Shown here in pieces: positions 1-6,791 of a stretch of 64,000 bases of DNA. A program made the translations under genes and the position numbers. This DNA comes from a virus: positions 1-64,000 of the IMG/VR virus record IMGVR_UViG_3300050010_000483; one strand, given 5' to 3'. Under the pieces are notes generated by a model, which saw nothing but the letters and a program-made list of their open reading frames with translations, was not told the origin of the DNA and did no database searches. Within the stretch, counting starts at the first letter, position 1. The number at the start of each line of letters is the position of its first letter.

Positions 1-195
1 ACATCCCCCGCGCGGGGGAATTCCAGCCTGAAGTTTCCCATGACTTTCATTTTTGTTTTTCTGCAAATCGGCTATGGACCGACGCCAGCGGGTTTACCCC
101 CCGCGTTGTGAAGAAAAAATACCATGGAACCGCTTAATTCACCAGCGGATAAACTGTTTTTAATTCAACGCGCGGCGCGATGCTGGCACGCTTTA

Positions 196-247
196 AGCTT
201 GCGCATAGTTGGCATGAAACTAGCTTGCGCATAGTTGGCATACAACT
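196..247. repeat. Two-copy 26-bp tandem repeat
   Basis: Two head-to-tail copies of a 26-base unit start at 196 and 222. The first 20 bases (AGCTTGCGCATAGTTGGCAT) are identical, and the copies differ only at two of the last six positions. Short iterons of this kind are typical of protein-binding regions such as origins or operators. That role is inferred only. Confidence 0.85.
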
Positions 248-257
248 CGTATACCAA
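235..257. repeat. Imperfect inverted repeat, operator-like
   Basis: The arms TTGGCATAC and GTATACCAA flank a 5-base centre and pair at 8 of 9 positions. It overlaps the second copy of the 26-bp repeat. The size and spacing suit a dimeric regulator site, but no regulator gene is visible nearby. Confidence 0.5.
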
Positions 258-283
258 ATTGCAAGGGGTATTATTTGAAATTA

Positions 284-304
284 TTCTAATGAATATCATT
301 AGAA
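284..304. repeat. Perfect 8-bp inverted repeat (hairpin)
   Basis: TTCTAATG and CATTAGAA flank the 5-base loop AATAT. No T-run follows on the plus strand, so it is not a typical intrinsic terminator. It could be an operator. Confidence 0.6.
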
Positions 305-380
305 AAACTCATACTGGGTTATATGTAGATAGCCTTTTTAAATGAAATCAAAATTAAATTACCTTTCCTTATCATCACAA

Positions 381-515
381 AAACCTTCAGGTCAAAAATC
401 CGAACGGGTCATTTTAACCAAAACAAAAAAGGTAAAAAATCCTTCTTCGCTTACTATTAAAAATCAATTTCAATATGGGAAAGCCCATTCATCTATAAAC
501 CTTCAGGTCAAAAAA
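381..515. repeat. Dispersed 18-bp direct repeat
   Basis: AAACCTTCAGGTCAAAAA occurs at 381-398 and again at 498-515 with nothing recognisable between. The repeat argues against the overlapping 64-codon open frame being a gene. Confidence 0.7.
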
Positions 516-555
516 TACCCGAAGACATTTTCGTGAAAAGTAAATCTGCGGTTAT

Positions 556-756
556 TTAGAAGTACAGCCCCGTCTGTGGCGTATTCAATTGGGTGAATTT
601 TAAATTTGCTTCGGTTTGAAGTTTCACCTGGGTATTCGCATCATACGTGGACCAATATCCACTCGCTTCTGTTTTAAAATTGGCCAGATCACCCGTGGTC
701 GTGGCTAGCTGATGAAGTCTTGATGCAAAATCAATTATTGTTCCTGTTATGTACAT
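556..756 (-). CDS. Small hypothetical protein, 66 aa
   Basis: I do not recognise this protein. It has 66 residues of mixed polar and hydrophobic composition, with no membrane segment or cysteine motif. It is taken as real because a GTGTAAT promoter-like element faces it on the minus strand (766-772), with the same short spacing to the ATG seen at the late genes. It is transcribed away from phoH, and the two genes share a divergent control region. There is no obvious Shine-Dalgarno sequence; if the element is a -10 box the mRNA would have almost no leader. Confidence 0.55.
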   Translation of the reverse strand: MYITGTIIDFASRLHQLATTTGDLANFKTEASGYWSTYDANTQVKLQTEANLKFTQLNTPQTGLYF

Positions 757-765
757 ATATTTTAA

Positions 766-786
766 ATTACACGAATTGAGTGTAAT
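766..786. promoter_or_regulatory. Divergent GTGTAAT promoter pair
   Basis: ATTACAC (766-772) and GTGTAAT (780-786) form a perfect 7-bp inverted repeat around GAATTGA. Each half faces a gene: the minus-strand 66-aa gene starting at 756 and phoH starting at 807. The same heptamer precedes most late blocks in this window. It differs from a TATAAT -10 box by one base (TGTAAT). Confidence 0.6.
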
Positions 787-806
787 ATGGTTTGTAGTTC
801 TTTGCT

Positions 807-2612
807 ATGAAACCTAAAAAAGATACGTCTGAGCGTATCCAACAACGGGATAAAATTAAGAATACGTTCGATCTTAAACCATTAGCATGGACTGATCGCC
901 AAAAAGAGTTCCTCAAACTCGCTTTGGATAAATCAACCAGAATTATATTTGTCAACGGCCCTGCTGGCAGTACCAAAACTATCATGGCAGTCTTTGCCGC
1001 ATTGGAATTGCTTAACCAGCGTCGGGTTTCCGATATAATTTATCTTCGGTCGGCTGTTGAAAGCTCTTCTGAGAGTTTGGGATTTCTTCCAGGTTCAGTT
1101 GACGAAAAAATGATGAACTATGGCTATCCTCTCATGGAAAAGCTGGAAGAGCTGCTCACCAAACCTGAAATCAAAGCATTGTTGGCTGATGAACGAGTGC
1201 ATCTTCGTCCATTGAATTATATTCGTGGACAAAGTTGGAACGCCCGAGTGGCGATCGCCGACGAATGTTTGACTGGAGACAGTCAAATTGTTCTGGAAAA
1301 TGGCACCAAAACTATTTCAAATTTAAAAAAAGATCATAATTTGGGAAAACAATTGCCCTTGGTTAAAACTTTTAACGAAACCACAAGACAATTTGAATTT
1401 AAAAAAATCAAAAATATCATTTGCAATGGGCGACGGGAAACTGTCATTATTAGAGCGGGGAATCGAAAGATTCAATGCACTGATAATCATAAATTTTTAA
1501 CCAGCAAAGGATGGGTTGAGGCGCGAAACCTTCAAAAAGGAGACATTTTACTGGCCAATGATGAACATCGTCATCAGGTTTTAAATGCCCTTAACGACGA
1601 TCAAAAACAAGTTTTTCTTGGCAGCTTTTTGGGGGATGGAGGCGTTAGCAATCATGGGATTAATCGAAACCGATTAAGAATTATCCATGGAATCAAACAA
1701 CAGGAATATTGCCAGTGGAAAGCCAGCATGTTTGGTTCTTCCACTTCCATTATTGAGAAAAATGGTTACAGTCAAAAACCAGCCATAAAATTCGCCACTA
1801 AGTGTTTTGCATTTGACCAAAAAGATTTCGCTCATCATAAAAAGTCTCATTGTCCGCAATGGGTTTTGGATGAATTGGACTGGCGGGGCATAGGAATATG
1901 GTTTATGGATGACGGAAGTATTTTCGCTGGAAAAAACGGGGCAAAAATCTATACTTGTTCTTTTTCGGAGGAATCTCAACAAAAATTTGTGGAAAAATTT
2001 GAAAATCTTGGAATAAAATGCAAATATCATCTTGATCTGTATCCAAAAAGAGGAAAGGCATGTTTTAGTCTGGTTTTTGACAAGGAAAATACAATAAAAC
2101 TATTGGATAAAATCTCCCCATATATTCATGAATCCATGGATTATAAAAACATAAATTCACATACAAAGTACAAATGGAATAATATTTTTTTACCCTATAA
2201 TCATGTTATTTTTGACTCTATTAGTCCAGCCTCCGTTGAAAATGTATTTGACTTGGAAGTGGAGGATAATCATAATTTTATTATTGCTTCAAAAACAAGG
2301 GGAATGTTAAAAAATAATTCAGGAGTTATTGTCCACAATTGCCAGAACATGACCAAGGATGAAATCTTCACCATCATGACTCGCGTTGGTAAGTTCAGCA
2401 AGCTGTTTATTTTGGCCGACCCAAGACAATCAGACCTAAAAGACTCAAAGAAGCGCGGGGGGTTTACCAAGTTGGCCAAACATTTCACTCAAGAGAAAGG
2501 TCGGGCGGGCGGGATTCACTACTTTGAGTTCACCAGGGCCGACATTATGCGCGATGATTTAACTAAACTGCTTGTGGAACTGATGGAAGATTTGGATGCG
2601 CAGGAGAAGTAA
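807..2612 (+). CDS. phoH: PhoH-like ATPase precursor interrupted by an intein
   Basis: The 601-residue precursor becomes a 243-residue PhoH-like protein once a 358-residue intein (residues 154-511) is removed, a normal length for phage PhoH proteins. The Walker A loop is G51-PAGSTK-T58. The Walker B box is restored by splicing as ADE (151-153) joined to CQN (512-514), matching the family's DEAQN box with Cys in place of Ala. The C-terminal extein contains ILADPRQSD. PhoH proteins are P-loop ATPases often found in phages; their role in infection is unsettled. The start lies 20 bases after a GTGTAAT element with only weak ribosome-binding sequence. The 3' end overlaps the convergent gene at 2563-3069 by 50 bases. 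Confidence 0.9.
   Translation: MKPKKDTSERIQQRDKIKNTFDLKPLAWTDRQKEFLKLALDKSTRIIFVNGPAGSTKTIMAVFAALELLNQRRVSDIIYLRSAVESSSESLGFLPGSVDEKMMNYGYPLMEKLEELLTKPEIKALLADERVHLRPLNYIRGQSWNARVAIADECLTGDSQIVLENGTKTISNLKKDHNLGKQLPLVKTFNETTRQFEFKKIKNIICNGRRETVIIRAGNRKIQCTDNHKFLTSKGWVEARNLQKGDILLANDEHRHQVLNALNDDQKQVFLGSFLGDGGVSNHGINRNRLRIIHGIKQQEYCQWKASMFGSSTSIIEKNGYSQKPAIKFATKCFAFDQKDFAHHKKSHCPQWVLDELDWRGIGIWFMDDGSIFAGKNGAKIYTCSFSEESQQKFVEKFENLGIKCKYHLDLYPKRGKACFSLVFDKENTIKLLDKISPYIHESMDYKNINSHTKYKWNNIFLPYNHVIFDSISPASVENVFDLEVEDNHNFIIASKTRGMLKNNSGVIVHNCQNMTKDEIFTIMTRVGKFSKLFILADPRQSDLKDSKKRGGFTKLAKHFTQEKGRAGGIHYFEFTRADIMRDDLTKLLVELMEDLDAQEK
1266..2339 (+). other. Intein with LAGLIDADG endonuclease domain (in PhoH)
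   Basis: The in-frame insertion encodes 358 residues. Block A starts at Cys1 (CLTGDSQIV). Block B holds the T-x-x-H motif (CTDNH). Two LAGLIDADG-type motifs are visible (LGSFLGDGG, Asp at precursor residue 277; WFMDDGS, 368-369). Block F is DLEVEDNHNF and block G ends VIVHN before Cys+1. All splicing residues expected of a class 1 intein are present, so it should splice. The endonuclease motifs are also intact, so it may still be mobile. Base composition is more A-rich than the flanking exteins. Confidence 0.93.
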
Positions 2613-3069
2613 GGTTGAAAACTTTCTTCATGAGGTCCATTGGCTTGTATATTTGAGGTTTGCCATTTTTGACATAAAGAACGTGCTGGATGCGTTGCTC
2701 GTGATAACGCTTACACCATTCGGCGCAGTCCTTCAATTTTCGGAACACCACGAAGTCAATGCTTACGCCATTATAATTGGCATGGGGCGGCTTGAACTTT
2801 GATTGGGCCAGGGCCGTTACTGGGTCATTTTCGTCGGCGACATAAATTTTATTGAATAGGATGCAGATATTATCATCTTTGTAGGTTAAACCTTGATATT
2901 GGGCCGCCAATACTTTCAAATGTTCCATGCGTTCATTTAGAGTATGTTTGTGGATGACAAATGGGCTATTTGGGTGAAATTCCAATAGTAACTTCTGGCC
3001 CTGTAAAAAGAACTCGACCCTTTCCTCGTTTGTGAGTGTCTGAAATGCGCGTACTTCTGGCTGATTCAT
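2563..3069 (-). CDS. Hypothetical protein, 168 aa
   Basis: I do not recognise a family. The protein is soluble and mixed alpha/beta by composition, with no cysteine pairs, signal peptide or membrane segment. It is convergent with phoH (50-base overlap at the 3' ends) and divergent from the zinc-ribbon operon that starts at 3117. Long overlap with a well-supported gene is unusual, but the frame is open throughout and the 47-base gap upstream contains promoter-like sequence facing it. Confidence 0.65.
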   Translation of the reverse strand: MNQPEVRAFQTLTNEERVEFFLQGQKLLLEFHPNSPFVIHKHTLNERMEHLKVLAAQYQGLTYKDDNICILFNKIYVADENDPVTALAQSKFKPPHANYNGVSIDFVVFRKLKDCAEWCKRYHEQRIQHVLYVKNGKPQIYKPMDLMKKVFNLTSPAHPNLPSVPQAV

Positions 3070-3098
3070 ATAATTATTTTAAGAAAGATTTAGTATTT

Positions 3099-3125
3099 CT
3101 TATAACATTAATAGATATGAGTCAA
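3099..3125 (-). promoter_or_regulatory. Weak sigma-70-like promoter for the 168-aa gene
   Basis: On the minus strand TTGACT (3120-3125) is followed after 15 bases by TATAAG (3099-3104). The spacer is shorter than the ideal 17 and the site overlaps the start of the plus-strand zinc-ribbon gene, so this is a tentative call. Confidence 0.3.
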
Positions 3126-3515
3126 CAATTGTTTTGTCATAACTGTGGAAAACCATACGCCCTTGGGAATAATTTCTGCCAGAAGTGCGGTACTAATCTC
3201 ACTTCGCTGGCATCGCGTCCCGCTTCCGAAATCCAACCTGTCGCTCTGAATAGACGGGGTAATCGCTATGAAGAACCAGATGAAGATGATGAACCAGAGG
3301 GTCATTTTGTAATAACCCAAACGGCCTTGGCAGTTGAGATTGTGAAAGATCGCCCGCTGGGAGAAGAATTTTCCAGTGTGCTTCAACAGGGTGCCCTTGG
3401 TATGAGAGAGGACGGGCGTAAGTTTGGCATTTATAATGGTGCGGAAGACCCGAAGAGTATTTTATCAGATTTCAAGAATGAGGCGGGCAAAACTCCCAAG
3501 ATCGAAATCGAGTAA
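3117..3515 (+). CDS. Zinc-ribbon protein, 132 aa
   Basis: The start is placed at ATG 3117 because the protein then begins directly with the zinc-ribbon; a longer frame from 3036 would run into the divergent gene. Cysteines C7, C10, C21 and C24 form a CxxC-x10-CxxC zinc-ribbon of the NCGKPY...KCGTNL type. An acidic linker (EEPDEDDEPEG) and a C-terminal part of unknown fold follow. It is the first gene of a run separated by gaps of 3 bases or overlaps (sigma-like factor, candidate small terminase, ERCC4 nuclease), so it may act with them, for example in late transcription or packaging. No specific function can be assigned. Confidence 0.7.
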   Translation: MSQQLFCHNCGKPYALGNNFCQKCGTNLTSLASRPASEIQPVALNRRGNRYEEPDEDDEPEGHFVITQTALAVEIVKDRPLGEEFSSVLQQGALGMREDGRKFGIYNGAEDPKSILSDFKNEAGKTPKIEIE

Positions 3516-3518
3516 TAC

Positions 3519-4193
3519 ATGAAAGCCACATTTGAAGAAAGTATCAAGATCATTGATGAAGAAATTGCCAAGCGAAAACACAAATGGAACTTGACTTCTT
3601 TAACTTGGATGGACTATGACGATGTATCTCAGATCATTAGAATTCACATTTACAACAAATGGGCGCAATATGATGAAAGCAAACCCCTGGCCCCCTGGCT
3701 TAACATCATCATTACCAATCAGATTAGAAATCTCATTCGCAACCATTATTCAAATTTTGCCCGTCCGTGTCTCAAGTGCGGGGCTGCCAAAGACATGACG
3801 GGCTGCGTTATTTATGGGACGCAGTGCGTCGCTTGTCCATTGTATGCTCATTGGGTGAAACGGAAAATGCCCGCCACCCAAATCAAAATACCCGTCTCCA
3901 TTGAAAATCATCAAAATGAAGTCAGGAGTATTTTTGATGATTCCACTGATGTATCCAGACATGCCGATAAATTGCATGATCGCATGAAGGAGATTTTAAA
4001 GCCAACCGAGTGGCGGGTCTATGAGGGATTATTCATTTTAAATCTGGATGAGGATGAAGTTGCAAAGCGTCTGGGTTACAGTTCCAATGAGAAGGATAGA
4101 AAGCCGCGCTATAAACAGATTCGTAACATACGTAAAATCATCATGGTTAAAGTAAAAAAATGCCTGGCGAACGGCGATATTGATATTATATGA
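3519..4193 (+). CDS. Sigma-like transcription factor with a cysteine cluster
   Basis: The 224-residue protein has the layout of a small sigma-70-family factor. Residues 30-80 look like region 2 (WMDYDDVSQ, then APWLNIIITNQIRNLIR). Residues 160-213 look like region 4 (LKPTEWRVYEG, then EDEVAKRLGYS and a basic recognition helix). Between them C84, C87, C96, C103 and C106 make a likely zinc-binding insert, not usual in sigma factors. Size and place next to the terminase genes recall T4 gp55, the late sigma factor. It is therefore the best candidate to read the GTGTAAT elements in front of the virion genes. The stop codon overlaps the next gene's ATG (ATGA). The sigma assignment is from motif pattern only. 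Confidence 0.7.
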   Translation: MKATFEESIKIIDEEIAKRKHKWNLTSLTWMDYDDVSQIIRIHIYNKWAQYDESKPLAPWLNIIITNQIRNLIRNHYSNFARPCLKCGAAKDMTGCVIYGTQCVACPLYAHWVKRKMPATQIKIPVSIENHQNEVRSIFDDSTDVSRHADKLHDRMKEILKPTEWRVYEGLFILNLDEDEVAKRLGYSSNEKDRKPRYKQIRNIRKIIMVKVKKCLANGDIDII

Positions 4194-5284
4194 CTGACCT
4201 GACGTTAACTCCCGCCCAGGAACAACAAGTGGTTGATCTCTGGAATGCCAATCCTGAAACTCCACCCGCTTTGAAGGATTTGACTATTTCCGTGTTTGGT
4301 GATGGCCATGATGGCCGTACTAATGAGGCGAAGGCAATCAAAAAGTTTCTTTCGAGCCGAAATCTCAAAGCTCAAACCACTTCTGAGTATCAACGTGTTT
4401 CCGATCTGATTGAGCTTAGTGATGAGCAGAAACTTTACATTGCCAATAATGTTCAGTCAATGAATAGTGCTCAAATTTCCCGTGTTCTATTTAATAACCC
4501 AAATCTCAGTAATCTGGCCGCCGAGGCCCTGGCCGTCAATAAATACATTAAAACTTTGAATATTCGCGTGCGTCATGCCGAGGATATGGACATCCCCGAT
4601 GGCAAGTATTTTCCACCCAAAACACCAGAGGCGGTTTTGCGGGTGGTCAATCGTTACATTAATCCGCCCATGGAACAGGATAAACTGACGGCGGCTTGGA
4701 AAAAGAATCTTGACACGTTGATTGGTTACATGCACACCTATCGTTATACTGCTCAGATGAACAATTATGAATCGGTGAGCGACCGTTCCCTGTGTGAGGA
4801 CGCATTTGTCCGCGCCACCTATGACAAGCCTGATTTGGCGCAAACCGAAGTTGACCAATACATCGAATATGCCAATCAAGTTGTTGAGGGTTTCAAAATT
4901 CAACGACGAAAAGAAATACTCCAGCACCAGCAGGAAGAAATGGCTGATGCCAGTGACCCCGATAGCCGAAAATACTGCATGGGTCTGGTTGAAGCCATTG
5001 GCAAGGCCAGTACTGAATTCAATTTGTGCAAAAAGCGCGAACAAGACCTGCTTGATACTTTGTCAGTGTCTCGTAGCGAGCGCATTTCCAAACAACGCGA
5101 GGGGGCCTCAAGTATTTTGGATTTGGTTAATCACTGGAAGACTGAAGAGGGCCGCAAGGAATGGTTGAAACATGCCGAGAAAGAACAGGAGGCCATGAAG
5201 ACCGAAGTGGCCCGCTTAAGTTCATTGCCCGATTTTAAGGCCCGCATATTGGGTTTAAGCAAGGAGGGTATTATCAATGGCTAA
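4190..5284 (+). CDS. Candidate small terminase subunit / DNA-binding protein
   Basis: I do not recognise a family with certainty. The 364-residue protein starts with a helical segment resembling a helix-turn-helix (TPAQEQQVVDLWNANPETPP) and a second similar segment near residue 80 (LSDEQKLYIANN...SAQISRVLF). A highly charged, probably coiled-coil C-terminal half follows. An N-terminal HTH plus coiled-coil oligomerisation core, encoded just upstream of the nuclease and large terminase, fits a small terminase (TerS). It is longer than usual TerS proteins, so this stays an inference. Translation is coupled: its ATG overlaps the sigma gene's stop, and its end overlaps the next gene by 8 bases. 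Confidence 0.5.
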   Translation: MTDLTLTPAQEQQVVDLWNANPETPPALKDLTISVFGDGHDGRTNEAKAIKKFLSSRNLKAQTTSEYQRVSDLIELSDEQKLYIANNVQSMNSAQISRVLFNNPNLSNLAAEALAVNKYIKTLNIRVRHAEDMDIPDGKYFPPKTPEAVLRVVNRYINPPMEQDKLTAAWKKNLDTLIGYMHTYRYTAQMNNYESVSDRSLCEDAFVRATYDKPDLAQTEVDQYIEYANQVVEGFKIQRRKEILQHQQEEMADASDPDSRKYCMGLVEAIGKASTEFNLCKKREQDLLDTLSVSRSERISKQREGASSILDLVNHWKTEEGRKEWLKHAEKEQEAMKTEVARLSSLPDFKARILGLSKEGIING

Positions 5285-6212
5285 TGTCCAATGTCGAGCC
5301 TGTTTTAAGGAATTTGGTTCAGATTCCTCTTTGCATCGTCACTTAAAAGCCCATAAGATGACGCAGGCTTATTATTATCAAAAATACGAACCTCGTTACG
5401 ATAAGTTTGATGGCAAGATTATTTTATTTAAAAACAGGGATTATTATTTTTCAAATGATTTTAATTCAAAACAAAATCTTAATAAATGGTTAAATCGGGT
5501 CTCTCGGGACGAGGCGAAAGATTACATTCGTGGTTATCTTTCGCAGAGAAAGTTGCAAAAAAATCTAAAATACGCCCTTTGTCAGGTTGAATTGCGTTCT
5601 TTGATGTTGCCTGGCATGGTTTACTTGAATAAACTTTTTGGAAATTATTATAAGGAATGTCAGGCCCTGGGATTAAGTGCGCGTTTTGTCGGCGGTAAAC
5701 TCAGTGACACTCCCAGGAGTTTTTTGCCTCATCACGGGATTTACTGTGACAGCCGAGAACAACAACCTTTGAAATTTAACATTAAGTCTATATTGCAAGG
5801 ATTGACCTTCGGGGATTATCGCCTGAACGATGACGAATTTACTCAAAATTGTTGTATTGAACGCAAGGCTTTGACTGATTTATTTGGCACATTATCAACA
5901 GGTTATGAACGTTTTTGCCGAGAAATTGAGCGTGCCCAGGCCGCTGGATTTTACCTGGTGGTCGTGGTCGAAAGTTCCATGCAATCTATCAATGATCATA
6001 TCAAGATGCTCAGAAGTAAATTTGTCTATATTTCTCCTGAATATGTCTTCCATAATCTTAGAGCCATCTGTCAGAACTACGATAACGTTCAATTTCTCTT
6101 TGTGAACGACCGAGCAGAAGCCGTTGAAGCTATTGAGCGCATCTTTCAATCCAATGGAGAGTTCAAGAGGGTTGATTTGCAATTCTGTTATGATACGGGA
6201 AAATTAATTTAG
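5277..6212 (+). CDS. ERCC4-type nuclease with N-terminal C2H2 zinc finger
   Basis: The 311-residue protein carries an N-terminal C2H2 finger (C6, C9, H22, H26) and, from about residue 155, an ERCC4/XPF-type nuclease core. Visible catalytic elements are CDSRE (D158, R160, E161), GDY (179-181) and ERK (195-197), followed by a DLFGTLSTGYERF helix. The family cuts branched or structured DNA. In a phage, next to the terminase, likely roles are resolving branched replication intermediates before packaging or helping create packaging ends. A segment between the finger and the nuclease (40-145) is not recognised. The gene overlaps its upstream neighbour by 8 bases and is separated from the terminase only by the HNH gene. 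Confidence 0.85.
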   Translation: MANVQCRACFKEFGSDSSLHRHLKAHKMTQAYYYQKYEPRYDKFDGKIILFKNRDYYFSNDFNSKQNLNKWLNRVSRDEAKDYIRGYLSQRKLQKNLKYALCQVELRSLMLPGMVYLNKLFGNYYKECQALGLSARFVGGKLSDTPRSFLPHHGIYCDSREQQPLKFNIKSILQGLTFGDYRLNDDEFTQNCCIERKALTDLFGTLSTGYERFCREIERAQAAGFYLVVVVESSMQSINDHIKMLRSKFVYISPEYVFHNLRAICQNYDNVQFLFVNDRAEAVEAIERIFQSNGEFKRVDLQFCYDTGKLI

Positions 6213-6242
6213 AGATTGTGGTAAATAAAAATAAAATATATC

Positions 6243-6791
6243 ATGCAGGAGATTTGGAAAAATATTAAAGGCTACGAAGGACATTATCAAGTATCAAATA
6301 CTGGCAAAGTTAAATCTTTGGAACGTACTGAGATTTGTGGCGGTCGCGCCAAACAAAGAATTAGACGAGAAAGAATTTTAAAACCTGGGAAAGATTCAGA
6401 TGGTTATTTAAAAGTAATTTTATGTTTACATGGAAAACCCAATGGTAAAACAGTTCATAGACTCGTTTTAGAGACATTTTTTCCTGAAACTCAACCATCT
6501 ATTAATCATAAAGATGGAAATAAAGCGAATAATAACATCAATAATTTAGAATGGTGTTCAGTTTCTTATAATGTAATTCATGCTTATGATAATGGTTTAC
6601 ACCCAATCGGCGAACAACATTATAAGGCAAAACTAAAAAATGAAGATGTGACAATTATTAAAAATTTACTTTTTGATGGTTCTCGTCATTCAACAATTGC
6701 CAGAAAATTTAATGTGAGTATTTCTACCATTCAAGATATTTTAAAAGGAAGGAGTTGGAAACGTCATGTGGCACAGTCCTACGAAGTATAG
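6243..6791 (+). CDS. Free-standing HNH homing endonuclease (NUMOD4-HNH)
   Basis: The 182-residue protein has the domain order of phage homing endonucleases. A NUMOD4 module (WKNIKGYEGHYQVSNTGKV, from residue 5) is followed by an HNH core (VHR at 71-73, NHKDGNKANN at 88-98, NLEW at 101-104). A C-terminal DNA-binding helix-turn-helix of the NUMOD1 type spans about 133-172. It is more A+T-rich than the flanking genes and occupies the only sizeable gap in an otherwise overlapping operon, which suggests insertion. Its last 26 bases overlap the large terminase gene and contain that gene's Shine-Dalgarno sequence. No group I intron is evident around it. An HNH role in packaging, as for HK97 gp74, is possible but less likely given the NUMOD domains. 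Confidence 0.9.
   Translation: MQEIWKNIKGYEGHYQVSNTGKVKSLERTEICGGRAKQRIRRERILKPGKDSDGYLKVILCLHGKPNGKTVHRLVLETFFPETQPSINHKDGNKANNNINNLEWCSVSYNVIHAYDNGLHPIGEQHYKAKLKNEDVTIIKNLLFDGSRHSTIARKFNVSISTIQDILKGRSWKRHVAQSYEV
6746..6754 (+). promoter_or_regulatory. Strong ribosome-binding site of the terminase gene, inside the HNH gene
   Basis: AGGAAGGAG lies about 11 bases before ATG 6766 and within the HNH reading frame. It is one of the strongest Shine-Dalgarno sequences in the window, and it supports 6766 as the terminase start. Confidence 0.7.

Larger units (their letters stand above)
1..555. other. Left-end region without a convincing gene
   Basis: No convincing coding region is seen here. The first 260 bases look richer in G+C than the phage genes and hold a perfect 14-base palindrome (CCCCCGCGCGGGGG, 5-18), a GCGGG/CCCGC hairpin near 89-105, a two-copy 26-bp tandem repeat (196-247), an imperfect inverted repeat (235-257) and a perfect 8-bp-stem hairpin (284-304). 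From about 340 the sequence becomes A-rich and contains an 18-bp direct repeat (381-398 and 498-515). A 64-codon open frame (342-536) exists but has no ribosome-binding site and spans that repeat. The region could be a control region, an origin, or a junction with non-phage sequence; nothing here decides between these. Confidence 0.6.

Noticed and set aside
342-536. 64-codon open frame at the left end
   Set aside because: It has no ribosome-binding site, its sequence spans an 18-bp direct repeat, and the composition is that of an A-rich spacer. Not called as a gene.
3036-3116. Longer version of the zinc-ribbon gene starting at 3036
   Set aside because: The extension overlaps the start of the divergent gene and encodes unremarkable sequence. 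ATG 3117 puts the zinc-ribbon at the N-terminus.
6243-6791. HNH gene as a packaging endonuclease like HK97 gp74
   Set aside because: NUMOD4 and NUMOD1-type DNA-binding modules are hallmarks of homing endonucleases. A packaging role is not supported by sequence.
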